DNA of 64,000 nt from Haemonchus contortus (lineage: Eukaryota; Nematoda; Chromadorea; Rhabditida; Trichostrongylidae), in the NCBI GenBank assembly GCA_000469685.2, contig LS997565.1:51704416-51768415 (forward strand), read 5' to 3'. The position numbers and the translations under genes were made by a program. This document shows positions 1 to 10,129 of the stretch, piece after piece. The notes under the pieces were generated by a model, which worked only from the letters and a program-made list of their open reading frames with translations, did not search any database and was not told the DNA's origin. How positions within the stretch are numbered: the stretch's first letter is position 1; each line of letters starts with the position of its first letter.

Positions 1-323
1 CTAACTCATCTAGCCTTCTTTGCTGTTTTTTTGGTAAATGATGACTGGCAAGCACATTGTGTATACTAATATATACAGATATATATATATATATATAAAA
101 TTTGTTGTTACATGAGGAACTAATGTTGTTGTTCGTCATCGTCTAGTCGCCGCTCATCGGTCTATTGACCGCCGCGACCGGAAAGAGTTGATCGCACTAG
201 GGGTTTGCTTGGGTGTCTTCCTCACCGGAACACGCGATGACAGCCACGCTCCCAAGCGAAAGCAGTGGAATACAGGATACTAAATTTAGCGGGTTGTTCC
301 GCTAATGACGCTGTCGTATGGCC

Positions 324-330
324 TATATAA
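324..330 (+). promoter_or_regulatory. Possible TATA box upstream of the neuropeptide gene
   Basis: A TATATAA heptamer lies about 220 bp before the start codon at 552. A TTTTTTCAG acceptor at 531-539 sits just before that start, so the transcript may begin near 350 and lose a 5' UTR intron, or it may be trans-spliced at 539. This is inference from sequence motifs only. Confidence 0.3.
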
Positions 331-551
331 GGCGAAAGCAGGCTACTCATCAGGAAGTCGCTTTTCGATGTGATTGTGTTTTGATGTGTTTCATGGAAGA
401 GCTTTTGCGAATTTCTGTTCATGGTGCGATGCGCTTCTACCCTACCATTCCATCGACCTTTACTTTCAATTGATAGCTCGAATCCAAACACTTGCGAGTG
501 GTGGTTGACTACACACTACGTATATTCTATTTTTTCAGTTCAAACAAAGTT

Positions 552-2537
552 ATGGAAGCAGTACCGCTTTTTGTCATACTCTCTACAATCGTTCTTTCGA
601 CCGGGTTCGCTTACGACGATCAAGAAAACACAGGTTGTTTCTTACAATCGTTGAACTGATAAAAAATTCAATGTCCTTGATGAGCTACGAGCAGTCCGCT
701 CATCGAGGCACACATCCTACACCTTTATTAGGGTCATTTTTCGTCTTGGCCTGTCACCTGAAACAAAACTTGTTTGAAAGAGTAAAATGGATTACTGAGC
801 AACGACATAGCTGCAAATACTTTTGGGCTTGAATACACTTTAGAATGCGCCAGCCAGAGACGTGTATTGCTTAGACGGTCAGACGCCAGATGTATTGTCT
901 AAGCGGCGTTTACACACGGCTCCAGTCAGCACCAGCCACGGGCTAGGCTCGGCATTGCGCATTGTTCAATTCAAGGTTGTAGTTGTGGTAATCGAAGCTG
1001 CGTCCACTTGTAAGTGTGCGTAAAAATGTAGTTGGAGTAGGGTGCATCGCTCTTTCCCAACATTCAGCATTAGAGGCAGAAGGGAATCAAGAGTAGCGCA
1101 CTTCGCCAGCCCATTATGGTGCTCAGGAACATTTATAAGCCCATGGATATAGTTCTCTTTCAATCAAGCCCAGAAAGAAAAGAACATCGGGGTGAGTGAG
1201 TCAATCGAATGTTTACCCCATCCCAGCTTTTTATGCAAAGCAATAATCTCTAACAGTTGCTTTTCTCTTCCTCAAGCCCAATAGATTTTCACCCAAGTAA
1301 GCTATTCTCACCTTATGGAAGAGAGTTTTTAGCAGGGAAGTCCCGTAAATTTTGTCAATTTGCAACAATGGAGATGTCGGAGCTAATTAACAGTTGTAGA
1401 AAATTCGGTTTAACATGCCAACGAGCAGAATAATAAGGTTAGATACATAGTTCAATAATTTACCATAAAAACAATCCCAACTCATTTCCAGAAGGTGGGG
1501 GATTCTAGTGAAAATTAGAGGAATAATACAATTGAGGGAAACTGGTCATACTTACCTAGAGATTGGTCACGCGAAGGAGTCTCTGTAATACTTGGACAGT
1601 TTTATTGACACTCCTTTATCTGGTGTATTTATACTTATGAACTTTACTTTTGTCAGCATTCTAGACCTGACCAGGGATGGTTTCGCTCGTGACTTCGCAA
1701 AACAGAGGTTCGCATTTGCATTTGCTAATCGCTATCCCGGTAAGCAGAGAATTGCTTCAATTTATTCTTAACAAGTAATTACAATCACCAAATTCTCCCT
1801 TTAGTTTACCGGATTAAGCAGAATTCACTTTAGAAATCCCTGAGGAGAGATCTCGGTTCGCACGTGATCTTGACAACTCTAAGAAGTTCTCATTTGCCAA
1901 GAAGAGCCCAGGTGAACTTTGTTCCTCGTTGCACATCTGATGAAGTTAGTTGGGCTTGATTTATCCAGATCACCTAACAGAAGGTTGCGTCTAACAATAG
2001 GTCCATCCCACCATTGACGTCGTGACGCCATCGTAAAGAGAGATTGGAGCCTCATGAGCAGGAGAAATCGGAGCTTCACTAGTTTTCACAAGGGGTTATA
2101 ACAGAACCCTTTTAATGAAAGAAAACCGATAATTCGTTGAACTAAGAAACCATGCTTAAGTCCAGATTCGCACACACTGGTTATTGAGGATATCTTTCCA
2201 ATAAGTTCTAAGTGTCTACTTGTTGAAATCATTTGAAAATTCTCCAAAAAAAAAGAGTACCTCGGGACGGGTCGGATTAATGTAAAACCATTTCGATTTA
2301 TCTTGGAAGAGAAAGCGTCTGCGTCTTTCTTTCAGATTTCAGTGAAGAATCGCGTGGATTCGCCCGCGAACTGGAAGGTAACAAGAAATTCGCATTTGCA
2401 TTTGCCAAACGATTCGCAGGTGTGCTTTTGTTTTTTTTTGTGACATCTTATATAGTATTGTGAGTTTGATAATTATTTCCCTCCCAAGTTCTACCTGAAC
2501 ATTCTTACGGCCTTCTTCCACAGATCATGCAGGCTGA
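552..2537 (+). CDS. FAFA-type neuropeptide-like precursor (NLP-18/NLP-20-like), 5 exons
   Basis: Secreted precursor expected to be cut into small neuropeptides. Proposed exons are 552-633, 1665-1739, 1834-1911, 2336-2419 and 2524-2537, together 333 nt and 110 residues. All junctions are canonical GT-AG, all introns are phase 1, and the frame stays open. Residues 1-20 form a hydrophobic signal peptide ending GFA, with likely cleavage before YDD. Each middle exon carries one unit: an FAR motif (FARDF, FARDL, FAREL) followed by a basic site and a core, namely QR-FAFAFA-NR (residues 41-50), KK-FSFA-KK (69-76) and KK-FAFAFA-KR (95-104). The last exon encodes only three residues and the stop. C. 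elegans NLP-18 and NLP-20 are known for FAFA peptides; similarity here rests on that motif, so exact orthology is unproven. The cores lack the Gly needed for C-terminal amidation. One-base-better acceptors and extra exons between 634 and 1664 cannot be excluded. Confidence 0.82.
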
Positions 2538-2809
2538 GTCTTAGAGAAAGTGTAGCTACATGCAGCGTTATCAAAGGCCAAGTTCACGATAAGTTAAGGG
2601 GTATCTGATTTTAGACAAATAATTAAACTGATAGTCCAGAATACGGTAAAGGTGGCGGAGTAAAGGTGGAAAACGCGAAAATCAGCGTATATAGAGAATG
2701 AGGCCTCAAATCAGGGGTTGGAAGAGAACGTAACTGCAAAAGTTGCATGGAGGAGATATTCGAACGAGCGGTCCCAATGCGTGTGCCATTGCGTACAGCG
2801 GCTGAAGCT

Positions 2810-3023
2810 GCTTACGTGACAGAAACGAAAATTCAGTACGGGCACTCGGCTCTTACAGTGGCCTCGGCCCTGGCTTACCCACCGCCCATCCCGTGTCTTT
2901 GCCCAAGGCCCCTTGCCGACGCCTCGTATATGTGACGGGTGAAAATTTGCTTATTAACGTGGAATTGGCTTACTGTAAGAGCCGAGTGCCCCTACTGCAT
3001 TTTCATTTCTGTGCTTACGTACA
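2810..3023. repeat. Inverted repeat, about 50-bp arms
   Basis: The arms at about 2810-2860 and 2973-3023 are reverse complements around the shared core GGGCACTCGGCTCTTACAG. It is probably part of a short DNA-element remnant; a sequence resembling the AAGGCACAG-type end lies nearby at about 2573. No protein is encoded. Confidence 0.6.
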
Positions 3024-3182
3024 ACGTGCGTCACTGTGGGAAAGGTGCACCCTCTACAGCCTCTACAACTCCCCCCCCCCCCTTCTGTGGATGTGCACAT
3101 CGACTAAGCCTGTTTTGGGGCCCTTATTACGCCCTATTTAAGCCATTTCTCGACCAGATGGCGTCCCTCTTGCGATCCTTAA

Positions 3183-3426
3183 CCCTTTCACGACAATGGC
3201 ACCCACCGGTGGGTGCCACCATGACTAGCGCATGGGACATTGGCACTCAATTTCGGGTGCCACCATACTTTCTTGTTTCTTACCAATTGCTTAATTCAGT
3301 AAGCCAGTGAAAGAATTTTCTCCTGGGACAGTGTCACCCACCGGTGGGGGTCAGTCGCGCGCGCGAAAAGAGGGGAGCGTGGTCCCATTGGCGCATCACG
3401 TCGAAATCCGCATTGTCGTCAAAGGG
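3183..3426. mobile_element. TTAA-flanked inverted-repeat element, 244 bp
   Basis: Both ends are flanked by TTAA (3179-3182 and 3427-3430). The ends are CCCTTTCACGACAATGG and the reverse complement of CCCTTTGACGACAATGC, so 15 of 17 positions match. TTAA duplication and a CCC start are typical of piggyBac-type non-autonomous elements. The interior holds the palindrome GGCACCCACCGGTGGGTGCC near the left end and a related CACCCACCGGTGGG near the right. A longer relative lies at 46761-47370. Confidence 0.72.
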
Positions 3427-3430
3427 TTAA

Positions 3431-4280
3431 AGGGCACGGTTCATGTTAGGGAGAAATTTCAGAAGCCATTTTATCGCATACATATGTGCATTCAATTTCC
3501 TTCACACTCCACTTGGAATCGATTGTTTGAAAAAGAGTGGACTTTTTTTTAGGACTTTTTTCACTAGTTCAGTTTATAATTATGGCCTGAATTGTGGTTG
3601 CGAGCATGTTCGACCCTTTTGCTCCTTCAACGGCCCTCTTTTTGACCTCTGTCGAACTGTAGCTAAATACTTATACTTTCTAGGCTCCCACAATGAAGTT
3701 CGTAGACAGGACAACGGTAGAAGCAATTTCGCTGCTCCTAACTTCACAAACGTTCACTCTGTTAGTGAAGGGGTATAAAGAACGTTGGCCTTAGCGAAAA
3801 GGCCTTAGTTGATCTTTACAACATGTACAATAAATCAATACATTAGCTCGTGTGACTTGCCCCCTTATTCTTTTCAAGAGTAGTTTATTTCTGCCGTAGT
3901 GTTTTCAGATCGCGACGATCGGCTCATTCGATTCGCCAGGCCGAGTTTCGCTTGAGAAGTTGTGGGAGACGTTGGGTTGTTCCGTCGCTTCACCCTTAAC
4001 AACATCACCCACATCAGATCAATAGTTGTGCGATGGTTGTCGAAAAATAATTTAATATCACTTGTTCGGAAATCTTCATTACCGCTCATTTCAGTTTGAA
4101 CTAGGTTAAGCTCTGAACGTAACCACACTCTCGTAAATACTCATTTATTTCAAACAATGCTCAATGGACCACAACAGAACTTACAACAACAGTTCATATA
4201 CTAAGGTTTTAGACTCAGGGTTCGCACGTATGCATTGCGACGTAATCCTACTATGATGTACCACGCGTTGAGCATGTCTG
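3431..4280. other. No gene recognised
   Basis: The stretch starts with a fragment resembling the AAGGCACAG-type element end (about 3428-3445). I see no coding exon, RNA gene or further clear repeat in the rest. Confidence 0.5.
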
Positions 4281-4740
4281 TTTTTTGTGTGTGTTTGTGT
4301 GTGTATATACAAAGTGTGTATGTGTGTATGAGTACGTGTGTGTATGCGTTTACGTGTTCGTATGTATGTGTGTGTGTGCGGCAGGACTGGACTCCTACCC
4401 AGGGAAAGGGGGTGGGGAGCGAGGTAGGGGGAGGGAGGAGTGGGGGGGGGGGGGTTCGCGCGGAACAAATGTCTGGCCAAAAACTCTTAACTCCTGTTCC
4501 TCTAGACCACAACAATCGAATTTGACAGGAGCACAGCAGAAGTATAGTAATGCTGATGATAGGTGGCAGGACTAGACTCCCATCACAGGGAGCGGGGTTT
4601 AGACGCAAACTTTCAATTTCGGTCAGGGCGTTCAAATTTACCAAGAGTATAAGCGGCAGGATGGGAGCAGTGGTGATAGGTGGCAGGAATAGACACCGCT
4701 CACAAGGGGCGAAGCGTGAGCGAAATTTGTTAAGTTGGGT
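4280..4740. repeat. TG-rich repeat family, copy with GT tract
   Basis: A GT-rich tract (about 4285-4380) is followed by degenerate blocks around 'aactcctgttcctctagacc' and 'ggtggcaggactagactcc'. The same blocks recur at 8530, 20650, 35150, 37590 and flank the giant CA microsatellite at 6361. The open frames over the tract are low-complexity and are not genes. Confidence 0.6.
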
Positions 4741-5580
4741 CTAGAGTGTTCTAATTTGATAGGGTTTGCTAAATCAAGATGAAAAAGGAGGGAAATGGAA
4801 CCAACTTACTTGGTCACATGTACGTTGAGCATGACTCCACCCATGACTAGCAGAGTCTGGTATCTTCTCCCCGGACGGCGTGTCGTGCTCGCCGCACGCG
4901 ATCGCGCGATCGTTGTGAAGGAATGAATCGAATTCCCAATGGAAGGACACGGAGAGTCGCCGAGGAACCACTGCCGCAAGCCGTGGGAATTTGCGGAGAT
5001 GTTCCGTCACCTTAGATGGCAAGGCCCTCAAGAAGTGTGAGTGTGTGTGTTTGGCCAGAAGTTTATCACCTGTTCTACTTTACCAGAGCGTCTAACTTTA
5101 GAAGGGAGGAAGGCGACAGGTCGTTTTAACATGGAAAGAAGGAGCGCTAGGCGTTAGCCGGTATTAACTAGTATTACAACTGGTATTACATACCAGCACA
5201 ACCTTGCTAAGTAGCCTTATATCTGCGCATCGCAGAAGCAGAAGGGGTAAAGTATACAGTAAAATCTATCATCAAAAAAAGGATGCGGTGCAACTGGATG
5301 GTCTAGGTCGACCTCTTTGACAAAAACACTGGTTGAATATGCATGTATCAAGGTTGAAACAGACCTTTCCACTGTCAATGTGTAGCATCCGTCAGTAGGA
5401 CTTGTACTCTATATTCTGTAATTTGAATTCTTCCCAATAACTATATACTGCTCGTTTTTTTTTCTTAGGCTGAAACTACTTATCCAGAACGTTTTAAAAG
5501 AAACTCCTGCTCTTGACGCATCATCTATGAACGTTGGTAACGGTTACGGTTTGACCGAAGCTGTGCTTGCTTTTATTGCT

Positions 5581-5641
5581 TTTATTCAAACTGATGAGAA
5601 GTGTGAAACTACCACCCACACTTCTCATCAGTTGGAATAAA
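5581..5641. repeat. 25-bp hairpin with 11-nt loop
   Basis: The arms 5581-5605 and 5617-5641 pair at 24 of 25 positions (TTTATTC-AACTGATGAGAAGTGTG type). It could be a small foldback insertion or a transcribed hairpin. The surrounding 4741-5880 otherwise shows nothing recognisable. Confidence 0.7.
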
Positions 5642-6300
5642 AAAAGCTGAATTCAGCAAGTGAAAAATTGAAGTTTAGTGAAGCCGTTGACCTTGCCCGG
5701 TCCCCTTGCCCGCATTCCGCATAGCGCACTTAAAAGGGTTGATAGAGGGTATAAACATGGGCAGTTCATGCTGGTGGGCTTTACTATTCAAGTGAGCTGT
5801 GAGCTATGGATTTAGGATAAATAGTAAGGATCTGAGTGTCGTGTTGTTGTTGCCAGCATGCGTCTTTTTCTTGAACCGACTTAAAGGCACAGTTCACGAT
5901 AATTTTTGGTGATCAAGAATATGACGAAAAATGGAAGAGAGACAAGTGGAAAATAGTGCGATGGAGGCGAAAAAAGTGGGTGAATTGGTGTTTCCAGAGT
6001 GAAAAAAAAGGCTTCGAAAAATCGTTAAAAAGGGGGCTGGACGAGGATGAGATCAGAAATATGAAGAAGAATGGGGCGTCTGGACCAGCTATACAACGTG
6101 TGTCATTGCGTACGTGTGGGTCCTGGTGCGAATAACTGACTACGGTAAGCAAAAATTCATTCAATCATAAGCATAGGTTAACTAAAAAAGACCCTCGTGA
6201 CAGCAAAATTAGCCCACCTTCTCCAGACCCTTGAGGTAGACAACTAGAATACCACCACTACCCAGCGATCAATTGATTGATTGTGTCCTAGAACGAACAT

Positions 6301-7165
<865 letters not shown>

Positions 7166-7236
7166 GTAGGATTATATTTTCCTATTCATTTTCTCGTGTC
7201 ACATCCTTGTGATGTATTACCAAATAAAAACATGAA

Positions 7237-7490
7237 TGGCTGCTTTCATAGTCCGCCGGCGTGCCGGTGTGCCACGAGGCAGTGCTAGGGGGAGGAGGGC
7301 GGCAAACGACCGGTCAGCCCCTCGAAGGGCTGTAAACAAGGAGAGACAAGATCAAAAACCATTTGTACGAGCCCCTGGTTGTTTGGTTTTTGATCTTGTT
7401 CTTCTTTGTTTTCAACCCCTCGACTGACCGTCTCTCCCCTAGCACTGCCTCGTGGCACGCCGGCCGGCCGGCGGACTATGAAAGCAGCCA
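7237..7490. mobile_element. Palindromic foldback element ending TGGCTGCTTTCATAGTCC
   Basis: The whole 254 bp is an imperfect palindrome. Its arms share the terminal 18 bases, then GGCACGCC/GGTGTGCC-type sequence, CACGAGGCAGTGCTAGGGG and AACAAGATCAAAAACCA-like blocks. The ends TGGC-N2-CTTTCATAGTCC also occur on the GC-rich palindrome at 55886-56274, so the two belong to one family. It is non-coding; the open frames on both strands mirror each other. Confidence 0.75.
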
Positions 7491-7689
7491 ATGTGCAATA
7501 TGTATCGCCTTGACATCGATCGAGGGGCGGGGAGTTTGGGCAATTCGGTAACGGGTCTCCCAGTATGCCCTAGCTGTTGAGTTTTGGAACTCGACAGAGT
7601 CCTTCCTGTTACCCTTGGAGGCCACTGGGTATTCCTGGGAGGGAGAACTCTGGAACCGTTTTTATCGTGAACTGTGCCTGCGGCGGTAT

Positions 7690-8150
7690 CTTACACATAT
7701 TTCAAGTAGGAGGACAAGGTGAGAATGTAGTTGGAGGGGCCACCCATTCAAAGGCTAGTATATCAAGAAATGAACTCAATGAAACGTGTTATGGCGTGTA
7801 ATATCACGGACACGCCAATTTTTAAATAAGGGCTTTCGTAGGGAAGGAGCACCGCGGTAGGCAAGTTTTCTTGCTTTTTTCCTTTTTTTCTTCGCACGAG
7901 GTAATCATCCCAGCCACCCAGGTGCTCCTACCCTACCTAGGCTTTTATATGAAACTAAATTTCCTCAGCTAAAACCGCATAAAAGAGCACAGATGGTCGG
8001 TTCCCATCATCCTCTTCGCAACCGATACAGTGCTAATACAACAAGGACTGACACGATAGACTGAGTTCATTTCTTGATATACTGACCTTCGGATGCCCCC
8101 CCCCCCACCCCAACTACATTTCACCGGAGGACAAAAAGGTGGCCTTGAAC
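7690..8150. mobile_element. Inverted-repeat element with nested block
   Basis: A sequence at about 7716-7775 (tgtagttgg ... tatcaagaaatgaactca) is matched in reverse at about 8055-8135. Between them, 7815-7960 holds a second inverted pair (gtagg-aaggagcacc ... ggtgctcctaccctac) with a CACGAGGTAATCATC block, related to repeats at 19620-19760 and 26500-26620. No coding exon is visible. Confidence 0.5.
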
Positions 8151-8529
8151 TTATTCGATGAGCCATTAATTGCCATACTGAATCGTTCCAGCATTGAAGA
8201 CATGCAGTCATGGATTGAAAGTTGGAAAATTGAACATAACCTTAGGAAATAGTATGATTGAACTTCTAAACCGTTCAAATCCATTGATATCATTTATTAT
8301 TAGCTGTAATTTGCAGCTACTGAAATTGTCAGGTCTGGTATCTTTTTTCCGAACATCGCGTCGCGCTTGCCGCAACCGCCGCGTTTCGCAGAAATGCAAT
8401 GGAAGGTTGGAGCGCTTAAGGAGCCCTTTGATTATTTACATTTGCTGGTCACTTTCTTCAATCACAAGGTGGCCTTAAAAGTCAGTAATAGAGAAGGAAT
8501 TATTCCGAACGAACAAGCCTAATTCTACT

Positions 8530-8722
8530 CTATAATCGGCTAAGTGTGTCTGTTGGTGTGTTTGTGTAAGTGTTTGTCTGACCGGAAATTCATAACTCCT
8601 GTCCCACTGAACCTAGAACATTCAAATTTGCATAAAATACAGATGATAGGTGGGAACACTGATGGCAGGGGGTAGGCTTTGGCAACAATTGATAGGAACT
8701 GATAAAGAGCCTTAAAAGGCAA
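8530..8722. repeat. TG-rich repeat family copy
   Basis: It begins 'ggctaagtgtgtctgttggtgtg' and continues 'ctgaccggaaattcataactcctgtcc', the conserved borders of the family at 6301 and 20650. The following 8723-9540 carries degenerate 'aggaactgataa' and 'gtaggatgtga' blocks also seen near 20950-21060; nothing else is recognised there. Confidence 0.6.
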
Positions 8723-9549
8723 AAGCCACAGAACACATATTGGCTTTTGGCCTTTGTATTAACGGTTACGTCTTGGCACTTCGGCAGGTGGTGTAGGATG
8801 TGATGGAACCGTTAATGATTCGTGACAGGGAATGATAGCAAGTGATAGGAACTGATAAGAAACCATAGAAGGCGAGAGCCACTAGATCTGTAACGCACGT
8901 TCTGTTAATAGTGGAATTTGGAATTTTAATAGGTTATGTAAGATGTGACAGAATCGTAGGTACTCGGTGACGGGATCGAAACGGGTTGGTGCCAGGTCAG
9001 GAGCTGATTAAACTGACAAGGGCTAATGAAAATCCTGGAAAGCGTAGAGCCACTATAATAATGGCATTAATAGTGGAGCCCTGTCAGTTTGGCATTTCAT
9101 GTGGAGTATGGCGGGATTGTAGACGACCGATGATAGGATCTGATAACAGCTGATAACGACTGATAAGAGCACTTACCGACTGAATTTAACTCCTGTGGTA
9201 TTTACGATGTATTTATGATTACGACTATTATATAGATTACGACCGCAACGACATCTGACATGGTGTTACTATCACTTGAGAGCATTTGTGAGTACTACTC
9301 AATTCTTTGGTTGCCTATCAGTTAAACCTTTAATGATTCGTAATCTTCAAGATGAAGAGCAACCGATCGACACTTTTAGTCGTAGGCGTAAGCATCGGCA
9401 CACCCTAAATACCACCGGCGCTGCCCTGCTCATGCCAGCTCCCCTCTTTTTGGGTCCTGTGTAAAGTTGTGTAGAGTGTGTCGGATTCAGAAAAGCATCA
9501 TTCGTCCCTAAAATTGGTGGGGGGGGGGGGGGGGAAATCGCCTAATACT

Positions 9550-9840
9550 AGAACCTAAAAAAGGAGGAGAGCCCGGCCGTTAGCCGGACTGTCCGACTCT
9601 ATATATAGAGCGGTAATTTTGTGTGTCTGTTTTATGCCCATTTGTACGTCCTTCCGAAAGTCACTTAGGCACGACGATGAGTGTGAGTGTCACGTGAGCG
9701 CTGTGAGGAAACAGTTATGAAATGGGAAGTCATTCGATACTGTTCAATTGGTCCTGTAACAGGTCGTAGGTAAGTGGTGAGCATGTGGTGCACGCATTAG
9801 CGTGCGTGGCCCAACTGGTAAACATAAAAACAAGGAAGGA
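9550..9840. repeat. Hairpin-ended repeat (GGAGAGCCCGGC type)
   Basis: It starts with 'aaggaggagagcccggccgttagccgg', a GC hairpin shared with 21822, 22228 and, in reverse, 34624. Sequence up to about 9820 (CACTTAGGCACGACGATG, GTGCACGCATTAGCGTGCGTGG) is found inverted at 42450-42585 and in part at 34555-34600 and 54935-54960. It may be a Helitron-like or other non-autonomous element; class not established. A poly-G tract precedes it at 9519-9535. Confidence 0.45.
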
Positions 9841-10129
9841 ACAGAAAGAAACAATCAAAATCAATCAAAAAAGAAAGGCAGTGAACGAAAAATATGGTGT
9901 TCTATCGATTGGCCGGGAGGCGGGCTGAGTATGGTATTTGGAGTCTGAAGCCACGAGGCAATTAGGAAAGATTTGGCATACCGCAAAGCGAATGAGGGAA
10001 ATCGGGGAGAAGTTTCGCCACCCGAGATTGTCTAGAAGAGAACCCTCCATTTCGTATTGCCTCTAAAGGTCGGACACTAATAAACGTATCGAGGACTCAT
10101 ATTCTCACATTTTATAACCCCTTAAGAAG

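Noticed and set aside
4181..4644. Open frames up to 147 residues around a GT tract
   Set aside because: Low-complexity translation of the TG-rich repeat family.
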